Shown here: positions 1 to 11,248 of the stretch, one piece after another
Layout of the letters: the number at the start of each line of letters is the position of its first letter
How positions within the stretch are numbered: the first letter of the stretch is position 1
Assembly (NCBI GenBank): GCA_964016985.1
Contig: OZ024837.1
Location: 41,264,018-41,328,017 of the forward strand
Origin: Anodontia alba
Taxonomy: Eukaryota; Mollusca; Bivalvia; Lucinida; Lucinidae
Length of the DNA stretch: 64,000 nucleotides
Direction: 5' to 3'
Position numbers and translations under genes: made by a program
The notes under the pieces: model-generated
Seen by the model: the letters and a program-made list of their open reading frames with translations, nothing else
The model's database searches: none
What the model was told of the DNA's origin: nothing

Positions 1-112
1 AAGACATCCTGACCTGGCACTATGATTTACACTCAGTGGTTCGAACAACTCATGTCTTGAACAAATTTCCATTGTCCCACAGATGTTCGAGCCATTGCAG
101 TTTGACTATAGT
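1..112 (-). repeat. HpF fragment in Wnt9 3' flank
   Basis: Ends in the HpF terminus (gatgttcgagccattgcag on plus). It lies 50 bp past the stop codon, so the Wnt9 3'UTR may run into element sequence. No AATAAA is visible on the minus strand in 1-160. Confidence 0.6.
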
Positions 113-160
113 CACAAAATGTCATCTGCTAAGCATGAAATTCAACAGGCGATATGAAAT

Positions 161-634
161 TTATTTGCACATGTATATTTCCTCTTCGTTTATACATTGC
201 TGGCATTCCACGTAACAGCACCAATGAACGTGACACTGACATGCGCGTTTTACTTTTGTCGATTTCACATTATAACCACGCCCACAGCACATTACATCAC
301 AGTTGTCCTGTTCACAGACGCGACCGGAAGTTCCTGGAGAATACAAAGTTGGTCCGCAGAAAGTTGGGGAATCCTCCAAATGAACCATGACGTTTCTTTT
401 CGGTGGAATACTGTCCGTGCTTCCTTCACCAGCAGTTAATAAACCTTTCACTAACTGGGATTTTCCTGTCGCTTGATTTGCATAAGTCACAACCTTAAAA
501 GAATTCTCGTATTTGTCTTTTAAATTTCGACCAATGATATGGAATGGTGAAAGTTCCCGCCAGCACGTGCGTGTTGTACAGGACCCGGATATACCATGAC
601 ACTTACATGTCGTCTTCACTTTTGACTTGACAAC
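161..634 (-). CDS. Wnt9: Wnt9 terminal coding exon 4
   Basis: The C-terminal 157 residues and the stop (TAA at 161-163). It opens V-V-K-S-K-V-K-T-T and then C-K-C-H-G-I-S-G-S-C, the Wnt lipidation hairpin. By homology Ser222 (first Ser of ISGS) is the palmitoleoylated residue needed for secretion and Frizzled binding. The Wnt9-diagnostic R-T-C-W-R-E-L-S-P-F-H follows, then a variable linker (T-A-G-E-G-S), then L-E-D-S-P-T-F-C, S-P-G-T-S-G-R-V-C, M-C-C-G-R-G-Y and the cysteine-rich end C-Q-C-H-V-H-W-C-C-Y-V-E-C-Q-Q-C. It ends Y-M-C-K, as vertebrate WNT9 ends in YTCK. The acceptor is tttgttattttcag (AG at 635-636), phase 0. No break is seen. Orthology to Wnt9 rather than another Wnt rests on LSPF, the VECQQC end and the exon structure. 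Confidence 0.98.
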   Translation of the reverse strand, partial: VVKSKVKTTCKCHGISGSCTTRTCWRELSPFHIIGRNLKDKYENSFKVVTYANQATGKSQLVKGLLTAGEGSTDSIPPKRNVMVHLEDSPTFCGPTLYSPGTSGRVCEQDNCDVMCCGRGYNVKSTKVKRACQCHVHWCCYVECQQCINEEEIYMCK

Positions 635-689
635 CTGAAAATAACAAACAAATAATTCATAATAGTGCAAACAAACTCGAAAAAATTCC

Positions 690-781
690 CAGTAGGCATT
701 CTGCTTAAATCGAAATCGGACCGCTGTCGGCCCGACAGGATACTTAAATCGAAATCGGATCGTTATCGGCCCGACAGGTAT
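690..781. repeat. HpN hairpin repeat (CGTTATCGGCCCGACAGG)
   Basis: Two direct copies of an AAATCGAAATCGGA..CGGCCCGACAGG block. It is related to the fuller palindrome at 8463-8600. Confidence 0.5.
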
Positions 782-814
782 CCTCTATTGCTCTAGATAT
801 GGGTAAGACCTTCT

Positions 815-1030
815 ATATAATAATGGTATGTTGAGTGTACTCATTTGAATCGCCTCGAGGACGCGATTCTAATGAGTACAGAAAACATACAATTTCAATG
901 TAAAATGAGAATATTTGTTTTCTGAAATATTTGTTTTCTGGAGCTTTCGGAAGAGTTTCGTAGGGACCCAAACCGAGTTCGAATTAGCTATGGTAAACGA
1001 GCCATCGGTGTTTGAGATATTGATGTTCGA
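815..1030 (+). mobile_element. HpF element, 3' part
   Basis: Contains the GTGTACTCAT..AATGAGTAC hairpin, the TTTTCTGGAGC..TTCGTAGGGA segment and the terminal GAGCCATCGGTGTT. Confidence 0.6.
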
Positions 1031-1363
1031 CTCAGGTAGGTAGGGTGAGTAGGAGAGGGATAAAATTAAATACAGACCATTTCAATGGAGGCAATACGAA
1101 AGTTTTAATAGTCTCTATAGGAAAACACATAAAAAGATTCCGCTTCTTCTTGCTCACTCATTTTATTATGGCATATCCCAGAAGTATGCATACCAGCCAC
1201 CAGTTCCTTGGAATTTCGTATTATATATACGACATGCATAACGACCCCTTTTCGCCTACGTAAAATGCACACATCTGGTAAGGCTGCGCAGCCGCAGTCT
1301 GATCAGACCCTGTACATTTTATACACACAGTATTTGGAGTTAGTTTAGCACAAATCTACAGAA

Positions 1364-1562
1364 TGTCCGAAATATTAGCATATCCGAACCAAGTATCCTT
1401 CTTGTCCTGAAAATGGATCATGTCCATTTTATTAACTGTTGATATGTCTAAATCTGTTCGATGAATGACAAACAGTGTAGACCTTGATCAGACGCCGCGT
1501 TCTGCGGCGTCTGATCTGGGTCTACACTGTTAGCTTTGGCCCGGCCGTCCGAATATTTAGAT
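1364..1562 (+). mobile_element. HpB element
   Basis: Palindrome at 1469-1532: ACAGTGTAGACC..GATCAGACGCCGCG and its reverse complement. Right edge matches CCGAATATTTAG. Confidence 0.65.
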
Positions 1563-1645
1563 TAAAAAATGCGCAGACCTTCGCCAATGCTGTATTACGA
1601 TCAGGTACTCTTTCGCTTGTCATGCCTAATTAACATTAGCAGTCT

Positions 1646-1839
1646 TTAAGCTAATTCAGCAGACGACGTATTGACAATATTTTTTTTTTCTTTTTTTTTT
1701 CCGTAAAATATGCTTTGACATTTCATGCAAACTGTCTCCTTGGGAGACAATTTGTATGAAATGTAAAAGTCTATTTTGTTGGAAAATATTTTTTTAGAAA
1801 TCGTCTGCTGAATATTTTACCCAGCTTTCAGAGCGTTAA
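1646..1839. mobile_element. HpE element, TTAA-bounded
   Basis: Bounded by TTAA at both ends. Holds AGCAGACGAC and GTCGTCTGCTG arms around a palindrome TTTCATGCAAACTGTCTCC. Confidence 0.6.
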
Positions 1840-2058
1840 GCCGCAACTTGAGAAAATGTACCCTATACACACACGCTAAGCGATGACTCAGACGAGACTG
1901 TGCATCCCGCGCAGTGTAATCAAGGTTTTCATTATCCATTCACATACATTTATTTCACAGTATTCAATGCTATTGTGAGCGGACAACGAAGGTCCAAATA
2001 AGACTGCGCATGCGCAGTCTGATCTGGGCTTTCGCACATGCGAAAAATCCCTTTTATC
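1840..2058 (+). repeat. HpC double-hairpin repeat
   Basis: Two stems built from AAGACTGCGCATGCGCAGTC-type arms with a spacer of about 100 bp. Degenerate first stem. Confidence 0.5.
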
Positions 2059-2370
2059 ATGTTACTGAACCCAATTTATTGTAAGTTACAGCTGTATTCT
2101 TGCATAAGAAGCTTCAATCGCAAAGGTTACATAGCTATCTGATGGCTGACAAGATGGTTCCTGTTAGAAACACACGTATGATAATTTTCCTATTCATGTA
2201 ACTCTTTGACAGGCATGTTCTTGCTAAACAATATTTTCAATCGGATAGCGGTAAAAATAATTATAATATAATATCAAATAAGGCAAAACCTCTGCAAGTT
2301 ACATTGCATCCTTACTTAACGTTTATGTAATAAAATCTATTCTAGTCCAAATAGGACATGTAACAGAAAA

Positions 2371-2618
2371 CAATACGTAAACACTCCTATTCAAATATAC
2401 AGAAAAATTTACCTCCAAAAACTGGAAATTTTCAGACAAAAAAAATGATAGTTTTCATATTTCTGCTCAAAACATTGATTGTGGGTACTCGTTAGAACCG
2501 CCTCGGCGAGGCGGTTCTAACGAGTACTCACAATCTATGTTTTTGAGCAGAAATAAGAAAAATAATGTATAAGTGGGTTTTAAGGGGGTCAAAATTATAT
2601 AGTTATGTTTTCGTGATG
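2371..2618 (+). mobile_element. HpA element 1
   Basis: Degenerate left end (CAATACGTAAACACTCC), full central palindrome, right end TTTTCGTGATG. Confidence 0.75.
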
Positions 2619-2632
2619 AGCAGCGGATTTTT

Positions 2633-2835
2633 AATCCTTTCAGCCGTGCAGACCAAGACAGATGCTTTGCACACAGTGTAGAGTTAGATGAAACGGCTCG
2701 TTGTGAGCCGTCTCATTCAACAGGATCTGCACTGTTTGCCATTCTGTTCTTGACTTACAACTGTCATTCTTTAGGCAGCAATGGATAAGTCCAAGTACAG
2801 AGAGCGTTTATTTCAGAAACTCAGGGTTGAACCGG
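2633..2835 (+). mobile_element. HpB2 element
   Basis: CCTTTCAGCC..GCAGACC left end, AAACGGCTCG/GAGCCGTCTC stem, CACTGTTTGCC outer arm, right end CTCAGGGTTGAA. Confidence 0.6.
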
Positions 2836-3000
2836 TTATTCTCCAAAACTCCACAAAAATACAGCAAAACTACTCAATGTTATTTTTGGGGCATTTTTGC
2901 GGACGTCTGCGCCTGTCTTCCTTTACAACTAATATCCCGGAAAATATTCATAAAAGTTATCACAAAAAAAAAAAACTAATATAAAAAGATGATTTTTTTT

Positions 3001-3830
3001 TTTTAAACAAACGCAAAAAATCACGAGGATATTCATGATATCAAAAGAAAAGTTGATCTTTTTGTTGTTGCTGTTTTTCTTTTTTGTTTTTTTTTTTTTT
3101 TTTTTTTTTTGTAAACCAGTGTAAAGATATTCTGATCACATCACATATTTAGAGCCCCTGTACTAGCCTCAATTCTGGAGGAATGAACCATTTCTTTTTG
3201 TGACATAGCTCTAGATAAAAGAGAGAATGAGGCAAAATGTTTCTTATTTCTCCATATGAATTGTGTCAAAGATTTGGGTCTCGTATCAGTTACTTGTTTA
3301 CATGCCCATCTATCACTTTCATTTTTGTGATTTATATTTTCCTGATTTATTATCATGTTATGACGATCACTGGCCCCTCGATGATATCATCAAAAATAAT
3401 AAAATGTAATATTGAAAAATGGTCCCGGGGTAAACACATGGTAGAGAAGGGCCTATAAGTCGAGCTACGTGCGTTTATTCTACCTTACAAGCCCTGTTTT
3501 CCTCAGCTACCTGATCTTATTTATGATTTCGTATTTTAACAAATTTTGTTACAGTTTTTTCTGTTTTTTTTTTTTTTTTTTTTATTCTTTTTTTTATTGT
3601 ATTGATCTATTTACATGTATATATTTATGTTGCTTTTTTTTTTTAGTTTTCTCATTATTTTTTCGATTTCACTGATTTTTTTATTTCATATATTTATTTA
3701 TTTATTTATTTATTTATTCTGCTGTCCTCTTCGTTTATTTATTTTTTTTTTTCGTTTGCTGCAAACACTGTAGGCCAGCCATATCCAATTTGTACCACTG
3801 TTTTCCGACGACAAGAAGAAAAATACCATG
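3001..3830. other. AT-rich intronic stretch
   Basis: T-runs (3072-3111, 3566-3592), a (TTTA)n run near 3686-3719 and no recognised element or exon. A fragment near 3180-3250 resembles the flank of HpM. Confidence 0.5.
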
Positions 3831-4045
3831 TGGGCCGCGTTAAGCGAAAAAGTGCCTTTGAACGCGCAAATCGCATTCATATCATCCTGCGCAAAGTATC
3901 ATCCGGGCCTTTGCTCTTCATTCATACATTCTGTAGTATCCAATGATTGTTAGCAGACAATAAAGACCCTGATCAAACTGCGTGGGTGTGCAGGCTGATC
4001 TGGGCCTTCGCTGTCCGCATATACCCCAAAAACACGTTTTCGCAC
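3828..4045 (+). repeat. HpC repeat, degenerate
   Basis: TGATCAAACTGCGTGGGTGT..CAGGCTGATCTGGGCC stem and a CATTCATATCATCCTGCGC companion. Confidence 0.45.
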
Positions 4046-4282
4046 GGCGCCGCCCAACTTTATAAGCACTAACTTACTTTTCAGGGTTAATTTAGCAAAG
4101 TACCAAAGTTTCTGAAGCAAGGAATGTTTTCTAAATGAGGTGTCAAAATCTTAATGTGTTTTGTTAATGATCAACTAACTTTTTGAAAGTACTTGGCTGA
4201 GCTTGGACTTGAGAAGATGTTATTCTCGGACAAGCGCGCCCAGCGAAGATTCAGGTAAGTCTTCGCTATCCATCAAAAGGAA

Positions 4283-4556
4283 CATTACGAAAACTCGCCT
4301 ATTCAAATAAAATGTATATAGAAAATTTCACCTCCAAAAACTGAAAAATTTTAGATAGAAAAACTCGGATATTTTTTTCATATTTCTGCTCAAAACATAG
4401 ATTAGAACCGCCTCGGCGAGGCGGTTCTAACGAATACCCACGATCTATGCATTTGAGCAAAAATAAGAAAAAATGTATACCCCTGTAAACCCCAGTTTTA
4501 CTATATAAAAGTGGGGTTTAATGGGGTCAAAATTATATAGGTATGTTTTCGTGATG
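4283..4556 (+). mobile_element. HpA element 2
   Basis: TIRs CATTACGAAAAC and GTTTTCGTGATG. The left hairpin arm lacks TTGTGGGTACTCG next to the loop, so pairing is incomplete. Confidence 0.85.
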
Positions 4557-5190
4557 CATAGTCAAGTCAAGTCAAGTCAAGTTAGATTATCTCAAACAGA
4601 GTTCGGTTTATTGAGTTTTCAAAATAAATAAATAAACTGACAAATATTTTTTTTTTCAAAATAAATAAAATAAAATAAAATAAATAACAGAAAGAGGTGG
4701 CTCTTAGATTTATCTTGCTCGACGTTTTTGTCTTCTTTGTTACGACTCACTCGTTGGGAACATTTAATCATTTATTTAGTTTTTGAACGGCTGTCATTTT
4801 ACAACAGAAAACTGCATGGAAATACATTTGCTACTTGCTGTAAGGAATAAAATATTGATTGGAGCTGAAGGCCGCCGTTGGGAAGAAGGACAGCGGGACA
4901 AATAAAGACTTTTACAGTTGTGGGTAGCGGCGGTAAACAGGCGACAGACGCCTTTTTAGCAGGCTTTTTTTTTTTAGAAAAGGGCCTTAGATGTGATTTT
5001 ATTCTATCGGAATTCCCACAATCCATTTTAGTTTGATTGATCATCTGGTCTGTACGAGTGTTTGAGCATTCCAGTTGCAGGGATAGGTTGGGTTAAAAAC
5101 ACCCTTCAATCGAGTTGCCATAAAGATACGTTAGAAGTTCTAACCACACACTTCAACAAGAATTCCTGACGGTAAACAATTAAGACATAA
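4557..5190. other. No recognised feature
   Basis: Contains a (GTCAA)n run at 4561-4582 and AAATA runs. A minus-strand ORF here (4799-5044) shows no family resemblance. Confidence 0.4.
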
Positions 5191-5191
5191 G

Positions 5192-5420
5192 AGTCGCAAC
5201 GTGAGAGAATGTACCTTGTGACATGTACGCCCAACGAAGACTCAGATCAGCCTGCGCATCCGCGCAGTCTGATCAGAGTCTTCGTTGTCCGCATGAAGAA
5301 ACATTGTATCCTTGGCTATCCAAAATGCGGCCAGTGAAGATTCTGATCAGGCTGCGCGAATGCGCAGGCTAATCTGAATCTTCGCTGGGCGCACACGTTC
5401 GAAGGTACGTTTTATGACGC
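5192..5420 (+). repeat. HpC double-hairpin repeat, clear copy
   Basis: Stem 1 (AGATCAGCCTGCGC..GCGCAGTCTGATCAGA) and stem 2 (TGATCAGGCTGCGC..GCGCAGGCTAATCTG) are separated by TGTCCGCATGAAGAAAC. This is the arrangement shared with 25640 and 52600. Confidence 0.65.
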
Positions 5421-5523
5421 AGATGCTCAATTAAGACATAAAATGAACCAATGAATCGCAATTATATTCTGTTATTTGAGGCGAAATGTGAGAAAACGCC
5501 CCTGTTCGCGCATGCAAGCAACA

Positions 5524-5785
5524 CGTCACGAGATCAAACCAATATAATTTTGACCCCCTTAAACCCCACTTTTATGTAGTAAAACTGGGGTTCACAGGGG
5601 TATACATTATTTTTCTTATTTCTGCTCAAAAACATAGATTGTGGGTACTCGTTAGAACCGCCTACTGCGGCGCTTCTTAGGAGTACCCACAACATATGTT
5701 TTTAGCAGAAATATGAAAAATATCAGAATTTTTTATCTGAAAATTTTCATTTTTTTGTAGGTGAAAACCTCCAAATGAAAACGCT
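5524..5785 (-). mobile_element. HpA element 3, degenerate
   Basis: Internal sequence intact (AATTTTGACCCCCTTAAACC), hairpin arms diverged (GCCTACTGCGGCGCTTCT) and both termini eroded. Confidence 0.65.
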
Positions 5786-5858
5786 TGATCAAACCGTCCG
5801 AATACCGTCACTGCATTCTTAACCATTATCATACTCCAGAAAATAGGCGTTGTCATTT

Positions 5859-6136
5859 CATTACGAAAACATGCCTATTCAAATATATAGAAAATTTCAC
5901 CTAAAAAAACTGAAAATTTTCAGATAAAAAACTCTGATATTTTTCTTATTTCTGCTTAAAACATAGATTGTGGGTACTCGTTAGAACCGCCTCAGCGAGG
6001 CGGTTCTAACGAGTACCCACGATCTATGTTTTTGAGTAGAAATAAGAAAAATAATGTATACCCCTATAAACCCAGTTTTACTATATAAAAGTGGGGTTTA
6101 AGAGGGTCAATATTATATAGGCATGTTTTCGTGATG
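5859..6136 (+). mobile_element. HpA element 4
   Basis: Both TIRs and the full palindrome (centre GCCTCAGCGAGGC). Confidence 0.9.
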
Positions 6137-6137
6137 T

Positions 6138-6229
6138 CATGCAAATTGTCTCCTATTTTCTGGAAAAAAATAAGAAAAAGATTTCAAAATCTCGTATGCT
6201 GAAATTTTAATCAGAGCGGTGAGCGTTAA
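6138..6229. mobile_element. HpE fragment abutting HpA
   Basis: Only the right half (GCAAATTGTCTCC..GAGCGTTAA), starting 2 bp after HpA element 4. The left half is absent upstream of that element. Confidence 0.55.
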
Positions 6230-6330
6230 AGAATAATGGATATTTCGTAATGAGTCCAGATATTGGGACATATTAACTCCTTAACTTATTTTTCCGCAAC
6301 CTTTGACATATCTATTGTGCTACCTCTTTC

Positions 6331-6632
6331 CTCGGTGGCTCAGTTGGATGCGCCGTCCGACTGGAGACCAGGAGGTCGCGGGTTCAACCCCCGCCGAGTT
6401 CGACAATATTCTTTCGTGGAGATTGATCATGAAATATTTTCTACGGTCATTCTTTCCCTTCCGCTGATTCAAGAAGGGCAGTTGTCAGTTTCTGGCGAAA
6501 GAATGTGCACAATACTGGTTAACCGCTTAGAGGACTAAGCCTGCCCAGTAAATGTGTGGTTAGGTAAACTGACCGTGCTTGACATGACCCCATTGGGTTG
6601 ACTGGGCCGTAAAACCTCAACACAAACAAACC
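6331..6632 (+). mobile_element. tRNA-derived SINE
   Basis: Internal pol III boxes: A-box TGGCTCAGTTGG, B-box GGTTCAACCCC. The body has TTTCGTGGAGATTGATCATG and the tail is ACCTCAACACAAACAAAC. Same family, reversed, at 49803 and 54440. The cloverleaf is not complete, so it is not a tRNA gene. Confidence 0.8.
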
Positions 6633-6635
6633 TCT

Positions 6636-6770
6636 TGATATGTCTCAAAACTGCTGTATGAGTGATAAACAATGTAGACCCTGATCAGATGCCGCGTTAT
6701 GCGGCGTCTGATCTGGGGTCTACACTGTTTGCTAAGGCCTGTCTGTTCCTATCATAACTTAGGTTAAACG
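6636..6770 (+). mobile_element. HpB element
   Basis: Palindrome around GATCAGATGCCGCG/GCGGCGTCTGATC with outer arm TACACTGTTTGC. Confidence 0.6.
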
Positions 6771-6778
6771 TTGATTTG

Positions 6779-7013
6779 TTTTGTTTGTTTTTTTTTCGTG
6801 TTTTTTTTTTTTTTGTTAGTTTTTTTTTTTTTTTTTTTGTTTTTTTTTTTTTGTTTTTTTTTTTTTGTTTTTTGTTGTTTTTTTTTTTTTTTTGTTTTTT
6901 GTTTTTTGTTTTGTTTTGTTTTTATTTTATTTTTGTTGTTGTTGTTGTTGTTGTTGTTTGTTGTTTGTTGTTGTTGTTTTTTGTTTCGTTTTGTTGTTGT
7001 TGTTTTTTTTTTT
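6779..7013 (+). repeat. (T)nG and (GTT)n tract
   Basis: Runs of T punctuated by single G, then (GTT)n. It separates an HpB copy from an HpB half-copy (7022-7106). Phe-rich ORFs here are compositional artefacts. Confidence 0.9.
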
Positions 7014-7571
7014 CAATTAAGAATGGCACTCTGCGGCGTCTCACTGATCTGCGTCTTCACTGTTTGCTAGGACATGTCTGTCCCAATACTTATGGAAAAT
7101 ACGGTAGATATGGTTCCAATACTTCAATTTAGCATTTAATGAACAAAAAACTGGAGAGGCTGATGATGAAGGCTGTCGCCGTTCGCATGTGACAGAAAAG
7201 CCCTTTTCTCCACTTGCACGAGATTTGTATTTTGGATTGTTTGCTACCATAAACTCTAACAGCACTTCTGTTAAACTAAATGAACAAAAACTGAGACAGC
7301 TGGTGTAGGCCTTCACTGTTCACATAAGACATAAAAGCCCTTTTTCTCCACGTTATGGGCAATTTGTAATTTGGATTGTTTCTACCAAAAGCCTACGCTA
7401 CACTTGAGTTTAACATTAAATGAACAAAAACTGAAAGTATTGCACTCGAGTTAATTAATAAATCTCATCTTATTTCTTCTGTACTGGAAACGGTGGCTTC
7501 TCTTAACAGTACAGCGTTTTCTTTTATGTTGAGAATTTGTTTAGAAAATTACAAATTATACAAGGCTCAAC

Positions 7572-7762
7572 TTGAGTAAACGACCATTGTGTCATTTTAA
7601 GAAACGGTCATTGTGTCACTTGTGGAAACGTCCATTATGTCACTAGACGAAACGACCATTATGTCACTAGATGGAACGACTATTGTGTCAATTGGGAAAA
7701 CGGTCATTATGTCACTTGAGGAAACGACTATTGTGTCACTCGAGGAAACGACCATTGTGTCA
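7572..7762 (+). repeat. 24-bp minisatellite, about 8 units
   Basis: Unit GAAACGACCATTGTGTCACT plus 4 nt. Because 24 is a multiple of 3 it stays open and reads as an 8-residue repeat (S-L-E-E-T-T-I-V). Variation is scattered and it runs into HpC, so I do not call a gene. Confidence 0.85.
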
Positions 7763-7764
7763 CA

Positions 7765-7935
7765 TGCGAACAGAGAAGGCCAAGATCAGACTGCGCATCC
7801 GCGCAGTCTGATCAGGTCCATCTCTGCTCGTCAAAATAAAATACAGTATCAACCAAATCGGTAAGATGACAATTAAGACCTGGTCAGACTGCACGGATGT
7901 CCGGCTGGTCTAGGCTTACATTGGCTGCATATTCG
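7765..7935 (+). repeat. HpC repeat
   Basis: Perfect stem AGATCAGACTGCGCATCC/GCGCAGTCTGATCAG, then a degenerate second stem. Confidence 0.6.
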
Positions 7936-8460
7936 TTAGGGACCTGGTACTCACATTTGTTGTATTTTCTTTTATAATAAGAGTATAGTTGGGAAAACTT
8001 AAAGTTCTGCTATTGCACTGTAAGTGAGAGGGGGGTGGGGGGTGGGGGGGCTATGGGAAGCATACATGTATGAATGAATTGTCAAGCCCTATTTTCTGTG
8101 AACAATAAGAACTATTTTCAAATGTTAAATGTTATCTGCTTTTATTTATAATCAGCAAGTCAATCTTTAAGCTACCAACTTTGCAACCTCTCTAATGTGC
8201 TTGTACAAGGTCAGATCCTTTTCAATGGGCGGTTTAATAAATAAGAATAAGTTTCCTAAACAAATGTTGGGGTTTTAAACGCAATAAGAATCTTAGAAAG
8301 AGAAGAAATGCTCCATTTATAAGAATCAATTTAAAGCCACATTTTCACCACTTTCATAGTAAAAAAGGTTAGTTGGGCGTGTGGTGTACTGACATACGCA
8401 GATTTTAGACGTTCTGTGTGTTCCCGTTAACAAAAACTTTGACTTTATACAGCAAGTTTT
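7936..8460. other. No recognised feature
   Basis: G-rich run at 8031-8050 (GGGGGGTGGGG). 8215-8262 is similar in reverse to 60140-60200 (GGGCGGTTTAATAAATA), so at least part is dispersed repeat. Confidence 0.4.
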
Positions 8461-8462
8461 TA

Positions 8463-8600
8463 AGGTATCTTTGGAAATGTACCCAGTCAGCACTCTATAT
8501 AAATCTATAGAGGGCCGTTATCGGCCCGTCAGGATAGCTGACGGGCCGATAACGGCCCGCTGTAGATTTATAAAGAATGCTACCTGGGATATACGTTGCT
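8463..8600. mobile_element. HpN hairpin element
   Basis: Palindrome GAGGGCCGTTATCGGCCCGT / ACGGGCCGATAACGGCCCGC between TATAAATCTATAG and TAGATTTATAAAG arms. Confidence 0.6.
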
Positions 8601-8789
8601 TTAAAACTTACTTATTTTCAAGAATGACCTTACAATCGTTAAAAACTGGAAAGATTACATAAGAAAACGATGACAGATAACAAACACCTGTTGCGGGAAA
8701 ACGAAAATACCCTATTAACTCTAATATTATATTTGTATAGCCTAACTCTTTTTAGCATACGTGTCCTCAAATTTGAACAAGTTCACACC

Positions 8790-8905
8790 ACTGCCTGTTG
8801 AGATATTTAAAACTCCTGACAGAGCAACAAACAGTGAAGACTCTGAACAGAAGCCGCGTTCTGGCCTATCTGTCCAATATTTAGAGTTATTACGGTAACA
8901 ATATT
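8790..8905 (+). mobile_element. HpB remnant
   Basis: AACAAACAGTGAAGACTC..GAAGCCGCGTTCT then TCTGTCCAATATTTAGAGTT. The right stem arm is missing. Confidence 0.45.
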
Positions 8906-9302
8906 GCAATAAAGATCACCGTCAAATACTGATATGTACAACATAATGACAATTAATGTGGGCGAGCTAACAGCGCAGACTCGCAACAGCATACAGATCC
9001 ATGTCATCAGTGTTCGCCCATAGACGTTCCATGTCCACGGCTGTAAATACATTTGTAGCAGGTAGTGCAGACGCTGGTCAGCTTGCGCGGACGTACGGAC
9101 ATATCTGGATCTGTGCTGTTTTCTATATGTCACTAGAGTCGCCGATACTTGTTTTCATTTGAAGCGGAGGTTCGATCAGTCAAATTGAAAAGCTATCTAT
9201 CAGGACAAGAAACAATGAAAAATGTCTACTGTAGTTACCCTAAATAATGGAACAGTTAAATTCCTTTCCATACTTCTAAAATCTGAGCAAGTATATACAT
9301 TG

Positions 9303-9640
9303 TACAGTTGACTCTCGTTATCTCGACCTCGCTTATCTCGAATAAACGTTTATCTCGAAGTGAAAATCTGGTCCCTGTTTTAACATGGAAATCTAACAAC
9401 ATGTAACAAAATATTGTGGAAAAGAGGAGAAATTGCTCCTTTGGAGCAATTTCTCCTCTTTTCCACAATATTTTCAATATATCTCGAATTTCAAGAGTCC
9501 AATTACATATACATTTGTTAAATGTGGTTGTTCGATTTAATTTTTCCTCAGTTCTGCAATTTTGATATGTCGAGGTACGTATATTTCTCGAAGTATTTCA
9601 GAGAGTCCCTTGGAATTTGAGATAACGAGAGTCGACTGTA
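9303..9640. mobile_element. HpG element, complete
   Basis: Long TIRs: ACAGTTGACTCTCGTTATCT and AGATAACGAGAGTCGACTGT. The central palindrome GGAGAAATTGCTCCTTTGGAGC lies at 9424-9473. Confidence 0.85.
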
Positions 9641-9647
9641 TTTTGCT

Positions 9648-9716
9648 ACCTGTTAATGTGTCTAAAAAAGCTGGATGAGTGGTAAACACTGTAGACCCTG
9701 ATTAAGCACAGCGTCA
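9648..9716 (+). mobile_element. HpB left fragment
   Basis: ACCTGTTAATGTGTCTAAAA..TGTAGACCCTGAT, cut before the stem. Confidence 0.45.
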
Positions 9717-10136
9717 GTGTGTATGTATTGCACAATACTTTGCGATTTGGACATTCTTGTATTAGTTTTAAGTTTTGTTTTTTCGATTTGTGTTTCGTAT
9801 TCCACAAATCATTTATGCGGGGTTAATAATCAAATATTCTAGACTTTATTCAAATTTTATACAGCGGAAAGGCAATGGATAGACATAGGCATGTTGACGT
9901 AATGCGGCGTCGTTCTTCTTTGTTGTGATTTTTTCTTTTTTTTTTTTTTTTTTTTTACACAAGAAGCTTAATAGAGTCAAACATAAAATCTAGACCCACC
10001 TTTTCTCTGGACGTGTTTAACCAAATTAATGCGCAAGAACACCGTTATCTCTACATGTTCCTGAAATATTTTTTCGTTCTTTCTTATTGCCGCCTATTCG
10101 CAGATTTCCTTACACTAATGTATAGTTTCCCTTTCT

Positions 10137-10351
10137 TAGACTTGCTCCAGTCTCCAGTGACTAATTTTTTTTATATATAATCCTGTTTAATAATCCACTA
10201 AATTAAAGCTAAAATAATATCATAACTTAAAAGGCTGGTCACAGAGTGACCAGCCTTGATAGTCATGATATTATTTTGGATTTATTTTAGTGGAGCATCA
10301 AACAGGAAGATAAGGGGAAAAAATAAGTCACTGGAGACTGGAGCCAGTCTA
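10137..10351. mobile_element. HpH element
   Basis: TA-bounded with ends GACTTGCTCCAGTC / GAGCCAGTC. Centre AAGGCTGGTCACAGAGTGACC.. palindrome. The arms share AATAATATCATAACTTAAAAG-type sequence. Confidence 0.8.
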
Positions 10352-10459
10352 TCCCTTTCTCTGCAAATTCAATAGTTTGCACTGCTTATAAAATAAATAA
10401 TAATACACGCATTCACAAGAAAATCTGCCTTCTGTAAATTTTTTACATGCGATCTGGAA

Positions 10460-10749
10460 CATCACGAAAACACACCTACATGAGGCTATATAATTTTGAC
10501 ACCCTTAAACCCCACTTTTATATAGTAAAACTGGGGTGTACAGGGATATACATTATTTTTTTATTTTAGTTCGAAAACATAGATTGTGGGCACTCGTTAG
10601 AACCGCCTCGCCGAGGCGGTTCTAACGAGTACCCACAATCTATGTTTTGAGCAGCAATATGAAACTATCAGAGTTTTTTTTTATCTGAAAAGTTTCAGTT
10701 GTTGGAGGTGAAATTTTCTATATATTTGAATAGGCGTATTTTCGTAATG
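10460..10749 (-). mobile_element. HpA element 5
   Basis: CATCACGAAAAC left, TTCGTAATG right. Full palindrome with GCCTCGCCGAGGC centre. Confidence 0.9.
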
Positions 10750-10798
10750 CCCGCGAAATCTTTCCGGAAAACATGGACATAACAAGTAACCCTTCTAT

Positions 10799-10849
10799 TT
10801 AACGCTTAGCCCTCTAGCAGACATTTTGAAATATATTTTTCTTTCGTTT

Positions 10850-10880
<31 letters not shown>

Positions 10881-11005
10881 CAGAAAACGGGATTTCATAC
10901 AAATTGTCTGTACGAAATGTTTAATCCTGTTTTCTGGGAAAAATAAGAAAAAAATATCATCAATTTGTCGTCTGCTGAATAAGCCAAGAGAGCGGTAACG
11001 GTTAA
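10799..11005. mobile_element. HpE element
   Basis: TTAA at both ends, CTAGCAGACATTTTGAA and TTTGTCGTCTGCTGAAT arms. A poly-T run (10848-10880) replaces part of the left arm. Confidence 0.65.
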
Positions 11006-11248
11006 TGGGCATAAGGCATTATAAAGTTTGTATCGTTTACTGCTCGTTTGCTCGCGGCAAGATATCATTTGTCGATTTTATTTCGATTTTACACCAAATT
11101 TATTGTTGCAGACACCAAAAAACGTATGAAGAAAATGTGTCAGACATAAAGAAATCTGTCAATAAGTGTACTTATTTTGGCAATGTTAAGCGAAAGTTAT
11201 TGCGTTAACAAGTCTGTGGAATGTGTACCCCCATGTTCCCCTATCATA

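Noticed and set aside
6771..7132. Phe-rich ORFs of 99 and 118 codons (also at 11844-12313, 38650-38996, 53859-54248)
   Set aside because: They are (T)nG and (GTT)n tracts read in all frames; no domain or codon structure.
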